A DNA stretch of 56,762 bases, taken from Oscillospiraceae bacterium (GTDB lineage: Bacteria; Bacillota; Clostridia; Saccharofermentanales; Saccharofermentanaceae). Below the pieces are notes generated by a model that made no database searches, had not been told where the DNA came from, and saw only the letters and a list, made by a program, of their open reading frames with translations. Shown here piece by piece: positions 1 to 7,244 of the stretch (position 1 is its first letter; the number at the start of each line of letters is the position of its first letter). The stretch spans positions 1 through 56,762 of the forward strand of contig CADCLV010000009.1 of the NCBI GenBank assembly GCA_902802325.1, in the 5' to 3' direction. The translations under genes and the position numbers were made by a program.

Positions 1-2
1 GA

Positions 3-101
3 ACAGGTATGGATGGAAGACTGATCATCCACAGTGGTGAGAGTACGGTGTGGCTGTATCGCCAAGCAGGAAGGACGCGAAAAATAGAAACACGCAGATA
101 A
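3..101 (+). CDS. C-terminal end of a gene cut by the window start
   Basis: An open frame runs from the window edge to a TAA at 99-101 and encodes about 32 residues ending in RKIETRR. The two other forward frames close within the first 40 bases. No family can be assigned from so short a tail. The stop codon lies inside the left arm of the long hairpin at 92-175, so the last few codons belong to that element. The frame could be chance, but it is the only one open to the edge and it ends where a convergent terminator-like hairpin begins. Confidence 0.45.
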   Translation, partial: TGMDGRLIIHSGESTVWLYRQAGRTRKIETRR

Positions 102-175
102 GAAAAGAGTTTTCGCCGTGCCTCCGCAGGACGAAGTCCGAGGACAGCACAAGAAAACTCCTTTTCTATCTGCGT
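92..175. terminator. Long hairpin with conserved core (copy A)
   Basis: Arms 92-114 and 153-175 pair almost without mismatch over about 22 bp. Inside them are nested short stems: GTGC 118-121 with GCAC 147-150, TCC 123-125 with GGA 142-144, and GGAC 129-132 with GTCC 136-139. The minus strand runs on into a T-rich tract (about 91-76), so it could terminate the zinc-ribbon gene, which ends 18 bp away. The inner part (116-150) recurs nearly unchanged, in opposite orientation, in the hairpin at 37525-37580, while the outer arms are unrelated. It is therefore more than an ordinary terminator. Confidence 0.7.
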
Positions 176-192
176 ATTATAGAATTCGATCC

Positions 193-1512
193 TTACTTCT
201 TCAGTCCGACTACGACCCAGTCTTCTTCTTCAAGGTGATAGGGCGCGCCACAGGTGGGGCACTGCAGGATGTGCATGGCGTCAAAGCTTGCTGCGCAGGA
301 CTTGCAGTTTACGGCGTGAATGGAGAAACCGTAGTTTTCCTGGGCGGTGAGCTTCTTGACCAGAGTCATGTTGAAGTCTTCCTTTTTCTGCACGATCTTT
401 CCGTTGATGAGATAGGTGTTGTACATGTAAAGACGGACAAGGAGGACCAGATCATTTCCATTCTGCACGGAAAGGTTCAAAAACTTCATGGCGCCACGGT
501 AGTCGATGTCGATGATGTCGTCAAAGCCCGGGAGATTCGGGTCGCCTCTGTAGATACTCATATTGGTCCGGTCATCGGAAAAAACGATGGCACGGAAAAG
601 AGACATGGCTTTTCCTTCGAAATACTCATATGAAAATTCCGGATCGAAGCGCTGCATGGCCTTGGTCAGGGCGTTCTTCGTAAGAGCGGCAGACTGGACA
701 TCGGCAGAGGAGATGGTCTTAGAGACGCCCTTGATCAGCATGTAGTGCATAAGGAAAATGCTGGAAAGAATGTAGATCACGAAAAAGGAGACCATGCCTG
801 TGAGAAGACCTGCGCCCACACCGAAAAAGAGTGCCGCGGCATGCGGTTCGCACTTCGGCCATGTGCTTATGGTGGTATAGACGGCCATGCCGAGACCACA
901 GAGAATGGCCAGATTCCGGACGGTCGGGATGATCTTATTGATCTTTCTTCTATCCGCAAGCTGCGACAGCAGATAGTAGTTGGTTACGCAGGGGAAGAGC
1001 TGCTTCATCTGAAATCTTGTGCCGCACATGGGGCAGCCGTTGGAAAAGACCTCAAGAGTGGCCTTGTGACCGCAGTTGGGGCAGATATATTCGGCATTCA
1101 TCTGATCCTCGCGGTTCAGGATATTGACATAGAAAATGCTGGCGCTGTTTTTATGCTTCTTCATGATCTTCTGGGTAGAAGTATTGGTAAACTGCGTGGA
1201 GGAATCACATTCCACAAAGGAAAGATCCACCGAGTACGGCGGACGGTTTTTGGTGGTGGTGTGCTTGAGTGATTTTTCATCCATCAGATAGCGGCGGGAG
1301 ATCTTGACGCCTTTTTCCGCAAGTCTCTTTTCGTGCTGGTGCAGATAGTACCGCATGTCCTGGGAAGCTTTCGATGGTTCCGTACCATCTTCGTAAAACT
1401 TTACGATATCTGTCAGGAACTCATCACGGATCCCTTCGGACGGTTTTACGATGCCCATATTCTTTTCTTTAATGCTGTTCCAGTTATCAGCAAAATCCTG
1501 GAAAAATCCCAT
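193..1512 (-). CDS. Membrane protein with two zinc ribbons
   Basis: 439 residues. A CPNC...CPMC zinc ribbon lies at residues 144-163. Two hydrophobic segments follow at about 197-216 and 225-258, then a soluble domain, and a second CKSC...CPTC ribbon ends the protein at 403-421. The soluble part between the last membrane segment and the C-terminal ribbon looks like the small alpha+beta domain of Tim44-like proteins, but this is a guess. The start at 1512 is chosen because AAAGGAGG lies 7-8 nt upstream; an in-frame ATG 33 codons earlier lacks a ribosome site and would overlap the promoter. The protein may bind metal or protein partners at the membrane; no enzyme motif is visible. Confidence 0.85.
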   Translation of the reverse strand: MGFFQDFADNWNSIKEKNMGIVKPSEGIRDEFLTDIVKFYEDGTEPSKASQDMRYYLHQHEKRLAEKGVKISRRYLMDEKSLKHTTTKNRPPYSVDLSFVECDSSTQFTNTSTQKIMKKHKNSASIFYVNILNREDQMNAEYICPNCGHKATLEVFSNGCPMCGTRFQMKQLFPCVTNYYLLSQLADRRKINKIIPTVRNLAILCGLGMAVYTTISTWPKCEPHAAALFFGVGAGLLTGMVSFFVIYILSSIFLMHYMLIKGVSKTISSADVQSAALTKNALTKAMQRFDPEFSYEYFEGKAMSLFRAIVFSDDRTNMSIYRGDPNLPGFDDIIDIDYRGAMKFLNLSVQNGNDLVLLVRLYMYNTYLINGKIVQKKEDFNMTLVKKLTAQENYGFSIHAVNCKSCAASFDAMHILQCPTCGAPYHLEEEDWVVVGLKK

Positions 1513-1564
1513 ATTCTTGCCCTCCTTTGAAAGGGTGCATACCCTTTTGCCCCAATACGGCTTT

Positions 1565-1593
1565 ATTGTAGCACAAGGGATGGGGGGAAGAAA
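1565..1593 (-). promoter_or_regulatory. Promoter of the zinc-ribbon gene
   Basis: On the minus strand a -10 TACAAT (1570-1565) is preceded by TGC, giving an extended -10, with a weak -35 TTTCTT at 17 bp. The same CTTGTGCTACAAT string occurs at 2483-2495 on the plus strand ahead of the SGNH gene. Confidence 0.55.
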
Positions 1594-1631
1594 CCTGGGA
1601 AAGTGGCGCAATATATGCGGGAAAAACCGTC

Positions 1632-2384
1632 TTAAAGCGGATTTTCTTCCAGGTCTTTCGCAATCAGTGCGCGGGCTTCATCGGAGATATCGGAGGTCTT
1701 CGAAGCTTTGACGTGGTCGGCCGGAAGGATATCTACCACCTTCACGCGGACGCGGGTGCTGCGCCAGGGGAAATTCTTACCGATCTTTTCTGTTCCCTGG
1801 ATCGTCAGAACGACGACCGGAACGTTGGCCTTCTGGGCGATTTTAAAGACGCCGTTATGGAAAGGAAGAAGCTTGCATTTTTTTGATCTCGTGCCTTCCG
1901 GATAGACGAAAATAGAGACTTCATCGGCTTTCAGAAGCTTACTGGAACGGTCGATGGTCATCATGGCGTTACGCGGGTTTTCGCGGTCGATGGCCATGAA
2001 GCAGCAGCGCTTGATCAGACGGCCGTAGAAGGGGATATCAAAGTTAGAGGCCTTCGAAATGAAGGTCGGGTGGTTTTTCCGCAGGACACGCCAGGAAATC
2101 AGGGGGTCGAAATTCGAGCGGTGGTTGCAGACAAAGAGCATTTGCCGGCCATCCGGAATCTTATCAAAGCCCTGAAGATCGTACTTTACACGCATGATAT
2201 GCATGCCGATGCCGGTGGTGGACTGAAGAAGATAGCGGTAAAATTTCGACTCGTGATCGTATTCTTTCTTCTTGTTGATGAACATGGAGGCGGCGAAAGT
2301 AAACAGAAAATAGAGGATGATGCCGGCGATCTTTATACCGACGAGACCTAAAAATGCGTACAGAACATAAAGAAGATATTTCAT
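1632..2384 (-). CDS. plsC: 1-acyl-sn-glycerol-3-phosphate acyltransferase (PlsC family)
   Basis: 250 residues, the usual size for PlsC. The enzyme moves an acyl chain onto lysophosphatidic acid at the inner face of the membrane, giving phosphatidic acid for phospholipid synthesis. An N-terminal membrane anchor spans about residues 5-37. The catalytic HX4D motif is NHRSNFD (87-93) and the substrate-binding EGTR motif is at 163-166. The start at 2384 has AGGAGG 6-8 nt upstream; a longer in-frame reading to 2471 would run through the divergent promoter region. The gene is divergent from the SGNH-like gene at 2528 and the two share overlapping promoters. Confidence 0.93.
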   Translation of the reverse strand: MKYLLYVLYAFLGLVGIKIAGIILYFLFTFAASMFINKKKEYDHESKFYRYLLQSTTGIGMHIMRVKYDLQGFDKIPDGRQMLFVCNHRSNFDPLISWRVLRKNHPTFISKASNFDIPFYGRLIKRCCFMAIDRENPRNAMMTIDRSSKLLKADEVSIFVYPEGTRSKKCKLLPFHNGVFKIAQKANVPVVVLTIQGTEKIGKNFPWRSTRVRVKVVDILPADHVKASKTSDISDEARALIAKDLEENPL

Positions 2385-2461
2385 GGTGCCCCTCCTGCGG
2401 GTGAGAATCCGATGTATTTGCGAGCCCGAAAATCCACATGTGCCCGCGCTTTCAAGAAAGC

Positions 2462-2495
2462 ATTCTAACACAAATCTTCCGCCTTGTGCTACAAT
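2462..2495. promoter_or_regulatory. Overlapping divergent promoters for plsC and the SGNH gene
   Basis: Plus strand: extended -10 TGC-TACAAT, with the hexamer at 2490-2495. Minus strand: extended -10 TGT-TAGAAT, with the hexamer at 2467-2462. Each -35 position, 17 bp away, falls in or next to the opposite -10, so the two promoters occupy the same DNA and probably exclude each other. The -35 hexamers are poor (matching only ACA), which fits reliance on the TGn extension. Confidence 0.5.
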
Positions 2496-2527
2496 GCTGA
2501 TGTTTGAAGCAAAATGAGGGGACAGCT

Positions 2528-3634
2528 ATGGCGGAAGGAAACGAAAATACAATCGAGAATAATGCCGGGACCGAAGCTTCGGAGAAAAGCGTCAAAGGCA
2601 ACCGTGGAAAGACGATCCGGAATGTGGCGCTGGTCCTTGTGCTTCTGATATTATCCGGCTGTCTTTTGTACCTGACCGATCTTCTTTTGCGTCCGAAGTA
2701 CATGGGCGAAGTGACGGAAGGCGCGCTGACGGCGGAGTATTACAAGGCCTACGGCGACCACGATGTGCTTTTCGTCGGCGATTGCGAAGTATATGAAAAC
2801 TTCTCCACAGTGCAGCTCTGGCGGGAGTTCGGCCTGAACAGCTTTATCCGGGGCGGCGCCCAGCAGCTGGTGTGGCAGTCCTATTACCTTCTGGAAGATG
2901 CGCTCCGCTATGAGACACCGGATGTGGTGGTCTTTAATGTGCTGTCCCTGATGTATAACGAGCCCCAGAACGAGGCCTACAACCGGATGGCGCTGGACGG
3001 CATGCGCTGGAGCAGGACAAAGTGGAATGCCATAAAGGCTTCCATGTGTGACGGCGAAAGCATGGTGGAGTACATTTTCCCGATCCTTAGATATCACAGC
3101 CGCTGGAATGAACTGACTTCAGATGATTTCAAGTACTGGTTCAAAAAGGACATTATTTCCTTCAACGGATATTATCTTCGTACCGAGATCATGCCGGCGG
3201 GGGAGATGCCGCCGCCGAGAGCTTTGGGAGATCCGAACTTCGGGGACAAGGCGATGGAATATCTCGACAAGATGACGGAGCTTTGCAAAGAGAAGGGCAT
3301 TCACCTGGTGCTGATCAAGTCGCCGTCTTTATATCCCCACTGGTACGACGAGTGGGATGAGAACATGAAAAAGTATGCCGAAGAGCATGGCATTCTTTAC
3401 ATCAACATGCTGGAGATCGCAGAATCGGAGATCGGCATCGACTACTCGCTGGACACATACGATGCAGGCCTTCACATGAACGTGACGGGTGCGGAAAAGT
3501 GCTCGTCTTACTTAGGAAAGATCCTGGTGGAAAAATACGGGCTTATAAGTCACAAGGACGATGCGAAGATGGCGGAGTACTGGGCGGAAGTGGAAGAACG
3601 CTACGATGCGGCCAAGGCGGGAAAGACCGAATAA
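2528..3634 (+). CDS. Membrane-anchored SGNH-hydrolase-like protein
   Basis: 368 residues. A short cytoplasmic tail precedes one membrane span (about 31-53); the rest is an extracytoplasmic SGNH/GDSL-type domain related to proteins that act with membrane O-acyltransferases on cell-surface polymers. Block I reads GDC (84-86), where the family normally has GDS or GSS, so the nucleophile position is cysteine. The C-terminal DxxH (D312, H316) is intact. The start at 2528 has GAGGGG just upstream; an earlier TTG at 2504 is less likely. No O-acyltransferase gene is adjacent, so the substrate is unknown. Confidence 0.85.
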   Translation: MAEGNENTIENNAGTEASEKSVKGNRGKTIRNVALVLVLLILSGCLLYLTDLLLRPKYMGEVTEGALTAEYYKAYGDHDVLFVGDCEVYENFSTVQLWREFGLNSFIRGGAQQLVWQSYYLLEDALRYETPDVVVFNVLSLMYNEPQNEAYNRMALDGMRWSRTKWNAIKASMCDGESMVEYIFPILRYHSRWNELTSDDFKYWFKKDIISFNGYYLRTEIMPAGEMPPPRALGDPNFGDKAMEYLDKMTELCKEKGIHLVLIKSPSLYPHWYDEWDENMKKYAEEHGILYINMLEIAESEIGIDYSLDTYDAGLHMNVTGAEKCSSYLGKILVEKYGLISHKDDAKMAEYWAEVEERYDAAKAGKTE

Positions 3635-3654
3635 GCTTTGTGACAGTATGCTAA

Positions 3655-3683
3655 TTGAAAGTCACATGTAAACGTGCGACAAT
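3655..3683 (+). promoter_or_regulatory. Candidate promoter for the lipoprotein gene
   Basis: TTGAAA (3655-3660), 17 bp, then GACAAT (3678-3683). The leader of about 110 nt contains a small CCCG-CTT-CGGG hairpin just before the ribosome site. Confidence 0.45.
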
Positions 3684-3800
3684 AGCACCAGACAGAAAAG
3701 CGACAGTGCATTTCAGAAAGATATAAGGGCATAAATGAGATGCATCTGAAAGAAAGGGATCTTTGCCCGCTTCGGGTGAAGAAAAAAGGAGATAGAAGAA

Positions 3801-4400
3801 ATGAAGAAAATTGCTTCTGTAGTTTTGGTAATGGTAATGGCGGCTGCCATGGCGGCCTGCTCGGACAGTAAGAAGGTGGAGTCTACCAAGAGCACCGGCG
3901 GGGAGACAACGACCACGGCTTCTACGGATGGAGAGGCCGGCCCGACTGATGCCGAATCAGATCAGGCAGAGGGAACTGTGGAAGTTTCCATGGATATCAG
4001 CGACAACTTCGTATTTAAGTACAAGGAGACGGAGATCCGCCTCGGAGATAAGCCGGATGCGGTAATGGCAGCGCTTGGCGATGCCAAGAATACTTTGGAT
4101 GTACCGTCCTGCGCCCATGACGGCACAGATCACGTGTATACTTACGACAACATTGTCGTGACAGTGTATTCGCCGGCAGATGGATCTGGTGACTATATTT
4201 CCGACGTTCGGGTCATCTCGGACCTGGTGGCGACACCGGAGGGATTGGAGATCGGCATGGATATCATGCGTGCGCGGGAAATTTACGGCGAGGCGGACAA
4301 GACGACCGATAAGCAGTGGTTCTATAAGAGAGGTACTTCGGAGATGATCGTTACTGTCCAGAATGACAAGGTCGTCGAGATCGAGTACATGATCCCGTGA
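3801..4400 (+). CDS. Secreted lipoprotein of unknown function
   Basis: 199 residues. The signal peptide ends in a lipobox (AAC, Cys at about residue 20), so the protein should be lipid-anchored outside the membrane. A Thr/Ser/Glu-rich linker reaches to about residue 60. The folded part has two related segments, each with an (I/L)G(D/M)-x-x-x...LG or YG pattern reminiscent of the BamE/SmpA-like fold; this resemblance is weak. AAAGGAGA stands 9-10 nt before the ATG. It is followed closely by the methyltransferase gene and may be cotranscribed with it. Confidence 0.85.
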   Translation: MKKIASVVLVMVMAAAMAACSDSKKVESTKSTGGETTTTASTDGEAGPTDAESDQAEGTVEVSMDISDNFVFKYKETEIRLGDKPDAVMAALGDAKNTLDVPSCAHDGTDHVYTYDNIVVTVYSPADGSGDYISDVRVISDLVATPEGLEIGMDIMRAREIYGEADKTTDKQWFYKRGTSEMIVTVQNDKVVEIEYMIP

Positions 4401-4424
4401 ATTAAGGAATAAAGGAGCAGCGCG

Positions 4425-5033
4425 TTGGCACATTACTACGAAGAAAATCCGCAGGGAGAATCGGATCGCCGCGTCATTCAGGCAAGAATGCACGGGATGG
4501 ATTTCTTCTTTACCACAGATTCGGAAGTCTTTTCAAAGAAGTTTCTGGATTTCGGTTCCCGCCTTTTGCTGGAAACGGCGATCGCTGATCTGGCGGAGAA
4601 GGGGAGAAAGAAGGGAAAACTTCTGGATCTGGGCTGTGGCTATGGTCCCATAGGCATCATTATGAAGCGGGTCTATTCTTCGATGGAAGTGACCATGGTG
4701 GATATCAATAACCGGGCACTGGAACTGGCGCGGGAAAATGCCGAGACCAACGGAGTGAAGTTTGTGGACATTCATCATTCCGATGGAGCAAGTGAGGTGA
4801 CCGGCCTTTACGATGTGGTTCTGACAAATCCACCGGTCCGTGCCGGAAAGCAGACTGTCTTTTCTTTCTACGACGGTGCATATGAGCATATGGCGGAAGG
4901 CGCGCTTTTGTACGTAGTGCTTCAGAAGAAGCAGGGAGCGCCTTCTTCGGAGAAATATCTTTCGGAGAAATTCGGCAACTGCGAGGTTATCGCGAAGGAG
5001 TCCGGATATTGGATCATGCGCGCCGTGAAATAA
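4425..5033 (+). CDS. RsmC-like class I methyltransferase
   Basis: 202 residues. The SAM-binding motif I is LDLGCGYG (67-74) and the catalytic NPP is at 135-137, typical of enzymes that methylate exocyclic amino groups of nucleic acid bases. The N-terminal YYEENP segment and overall length match the Gram-positive YbxB/RsmC group, which by analogy with RsmC should modify a guanine of 16S rRNA. Translation starts at TTG 4425, which has AAAGGAG at the right distance (4411-4417); there is no better ATG. A strong terminator follows. Confidence 0.9.
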   Translation: MAHYYEENPQGESDRRVIQARMHGMDFFFTTDSEVFSKKFLDFGSRLLLETAIADLAEKGRKKGKLLDLGCGYGPIGIIMKRVYSSMEVTMVDINNRALELARENAETNGVKFVDIHHSDGASEVTGLYDVVLTNPPVRAGKQTVFSFYDGAYEHMAEGALLYVVLQKKQGAPSSEKYLSEKFGNCEVIAKESGYWIMRAVK

Positions 5034-5070
5034 CGCGGCAGTACATTTCCAAACAAAATGAGAGTTGGAT

Positions 5071-5104
5071 AGCCGGTGCTTGACGCGCCGGCTGTTTTGT
5101 TTTG
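5071..5104 (+). terminator. Rho-independent terminator after the methyltransferase
   Basis: AGCCGG (5071-5076) pairs with CCGGCT (5088-5093), followed by a T-rich run. It closes the lipoprotein-methyltransferase transcript. Confidence 0.8.
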
Positions 5105-5132
5105 TGGGAGAGAAGTAACTGCCGGCGGCGAC

Positions 5133-5307
5133 TGTCTGCCGGCGCGTCTATATTTGCTGAGAAATAGACGAGTAGAGTGACAAATGAGGGATATGTCTGC
5201 CGGCGCGTCTATATTTGGTAAGAAACAGACGAGTAGGGTGACAAATGAGGAATATGTCTGCTGGCGCGTCTATATTTGGTGGAAAATAGACGCAAATGCG
5301 GCAGACA
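5133..5307. repeat. Tandem palindromic repeat array (3 units, 61-bp period)
   Basis: Units begin at TGTCTGC 5133, 5194 and 5255, an exact 61-bp spacing. Each unit holds the constant piece TGTCTGCYGGCGCGTCTAT followed by a mirror AATAGACG (AACAGACG in unit 2) 10-13 nt on, so each can fold as a hairpin. Units 1 and 2 also share a GAGTAGRGTGACAAATGAGG segment. The third unit is a nested perfect palindrome: TGTCTGC 5255-5261 with GCAGACA 5301-5307, and GCGTCTAT 5266-5273 with ATAGACGC 5286-5293. No open reading frame crosses the array. It fills the gap between the terminator and the nuclease gene. The interval 5308-5433 holds only the promoter and ribosome site of that gene. Confidence 0.9.
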
Positions 5308-5352
5308 TTTTTGAAATCACGCTTATATCATATTTCGCGTTTTGAAAATTGA

Positions 5353-5361
5353 TGCTATAGT
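5353..5361 (+). promoter_or_regulatory. Extended -10 promoter of the nuclease gene
   Basis: TGC followed by TATAGT (5356-5361), about 70 nt ahead of the start codon and downstream of the repeat array. No good -35 is seen. Confidence 0.4.
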
Positions 5362-5433
5362 GGCGGTACGTTCAGTGTGATGTGATTGATATGGAATGAG
5401 ATGTGGAACGAATCGAATTTTCAGGAGGTATGT

Positions 5434-6195
5434 ATGATTTGTTCGCAACTTATTCAGATCGGCGAGAAGCTGAGAGAGCAGGCTATTGAGAGGTTGACGC
5501 TGCAGCTGGCTGTCGGGCCGCAAGTCCGCCTGGGACGGCATAAGCGGAATGGGCGCTGGGAAGAGGTAATTCGGATCAGCGAGAATGGAAGAACGCGGGA
5601 GCTGGCGATTACGGGCGCGAAGGGAAGACGTCTGGCGCCTGTGGCCAGAAAGAGCAGGGTACTGAAGGAGACGCTTCAGAAATTGAAACGGGAGCGGGGT
5701 ATGCCTGACGAAATGAGCCTGAAGATTCCGCTGAGTGAGGATCCTTTGCCGGTGACGAATTCCAAAGAGAGATATTCTTATGAGGTTTGGAGCTCGCTGG
5801 TGGAGGCCAACGACACGAGCATCAAAAACGGGTATGCGCACGGACGGCGTGTGTTCCGCTCGAAGTCGGAGATGCTGATTGCGCAGATTCTTGAAATGCT
5901 GGGGTTGGAGTATAAGTATGAGCCTCTTGTGACGATCAATGGTGAGGAGAAGTGGCCTGACTTTGCCGTGTACTGCCCGGAGACGGGACGTTTCTTCTTC
6001 ATCGAACATCTCGGTATGATGGACAAGATGAACTACCGCATGGATAACCTCGATAAGATGGAAAAGTATGAAAATGCCGGGATACGAAACGGGGTGGATA
6101 TCTTGTATACCACCGAGTTCGGTAAAGGAATGTTTGATACCCGGGCCATTCTGGGGAAGATCTTCGGCATTATTGTCGCGCAGTCTCAGAGTTGA
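5434..6195 (+). CDS. PD-(D/E)XK-like nuclease next to palindromic repeats
   Basis: 253 residues. The C-terminal half carries the signature of a restriction-endonuclease fold: FRSKSE (Glu146), a YKYEP strand, PDF (Asp176), and EHLGMMD (Glu191), followed by helices holding YxxNxxKMxxYExxGI. This arrangement (E...PDF...EHLG) is common in Clostridial hypothetical proteins. The N-terminal half is charged, possibly a nucleic-acid-binding region, with no recognised motif. The start at 5434 is set by AGGAGG at 5423-5428; an upstream GTG at 5386 has no site. The gene stands alone behind the 61-bp repeat array. Known restriction-like enzymes cut or resolve DNA; whether this one acts on the adjacent palindromes is inference. 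Confidence 0.85.
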   Translation: MICSQLIQIGEKLREQAIERLTLQLAVGPQVRLGRHKRNGRWEEVIRISENGRTRELAITGAKGRRLAPVARKSRVLKETLQKLKRERGMPDEMSLKIPLSEDPLPVTNSKERYSYEVWSSLVEANDTSIKNGYAHGRRVFRSKSEMLIAQILEMLGLEYKYEPLVTINGEEKWPDFAVYCPETGRFFFIEHLGMMDKMNYRMDNLDKMEKYENAGIRNGVDILYTTEFGKGMFDTRAILGKIFGIIVAQSQS

Positions 6196-6251
6196 AGCAG
6201 TCTCGGACAGAATTCTTCGGATCGCACAGAAAAGAAGCAGTTTTTCTTTAT

Positions 6252-6280
6252 TTGCTTTTCCTTTTCTTCGGGGTTACAAT
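6252..6280 (+). promoter_or_regulatory. Promoter of the mrp gene
   Basis: TTGCTT (6252-6257), exactly 17 bp, TACAAT (6275-6280). The leader is about 100 nt. Confidence 0.6.
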
Positions 6281-6389
6281 AAAGACTCCGATGTGTGGTG
6301 TGTTTTCAGCAAAGCGGCGGGGGATTTTCGTCCTTTTTGAAATGCACTGTGCGTAGATGGAGAATAGATATGTAATTGAGGTGAATGGT

Positions 6390-7244
6390 ATGGCTTCTTG
6401 TGATTCTTGTGGCTCGAAGGATTCCTGCCCGTCTGCATCTGCAGGTGGTTCTTGTGGCTCCTCTGAACCGGAATCTCTCATCGCTCCTCTGCATGAGAAA
6501 TCAAGTGTAAAGAAAGTAATCGGCGTCTGCAGCGGTAAGGGCGGCGTCGGTAAGTCCTTTGTAACCAGCGTGCTGGCTGCAAGACTGGCTCGTGACGGCT
6601 ATCGTGTCGGTATCCTGGATGCAGATGTGACCGGTCCTTCGATTCCGAAGGCATTTGGTCTGAAGGGTCAGCTCAAGGGTGACGAAAACGGCATTCTGCC
6701 GATGGTTTCCCACTCCGGCATCCAGATCGTTTCGGTCAACCTGGTAATGGAAAATGAAGAGGCACCGGTAGTTTGGCGTGGTCCTGTTATTTCCGGTGTG
6801 GTTAAGCAGTTCTGGTCTGACGTGATCTGGGATCAGATCGACGTCATGCTCATCGATATGCCGCCGGGAACCGGTGACGTACCGCTGACAGTATTCCAGT
6901 CCATCCCGCTGGACGGTATCTTCCTGGTATCGACTCCGCAGGATCTGGTTTCCATGATCGTCAACAAGGCGAGAAACATGGCTCTTCTCATGAAGGTCAA
7001 GGTTCTCGGTTTTGTCGAGAATATGAGTTACACTGTCTGCAAGCACTGCGGTGAGAAGACTCCGCTCTTTGGCGAAGAGGGCAAGGTGCAGAAGGCTGCC
7101 ACCGAACTTGGCGTGCCGCTTCTGGATAAGCTCCCGCTGGATCCGGATATTACCGCTCTGGTAGACGAAGGCCATATCGAGAAGGTTCCGGGAGATATCC
7201 TTTCCGGCGCCGTCGAGTTTGTCGAAAAGATGCTCGAGAAATGA
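6390..7244 (+). CDS. mrp: Mrp/NBP35-type P-loop ATPase, Fe-S carrier
   Basis: 284 residues. Proteins of this family bind ATP and carry iron-sulfur clusters to apoproteins in the cytoplasm. The deviant Walker A is GKGGVGKS (49-56), the switch/Walker B region is DMPPGTGD (156-163), and the cluster-bridging CKHC is at 217-220. A cysteine-rich N-terminus (C4, C7, C13, C22) resembles NBP35-type N-terminal cluster sites. The start at 6390 has GAGGTG 6-7 nt upstream; an ATG at 6357 has no site. Codon use favours GGT/GTT types, suggesting good expression. It overlaps the next gene by 4 bp. Confidence 0.93.
   Translation: MASCDSCGSKDSCPSASAGGSCGSSEPESLIAPLHEKSSVKKVIGVCSGKGGVGKSFVTSVLAARLARDGYRVGILDADVTGPSIPKAFGLKGQLKGDENGILPMVSHSGIQIVSVNLVMENEEAPVVWRGPVISGVVKQFWSDVIWDQIDVMLIDMPPGTGDVPLTVFQSIPLDGIFLVSTPQDLVSMIVNKARNMALLMKVKVLGFVENMSYTVCKHCGEKTPLFGEEGKVQKAATELGVPLLDKLPLDPDITALVDEGHIEKVPGDILSGAVEFVEKMLEK

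Noticed and set aside
3765..3785. CCCG-CTT-CGGG hairpin in the lipoprotein leader as a regulator
   Set aside because: Four base pairs only and no partner structure; too weak to support control of translation.
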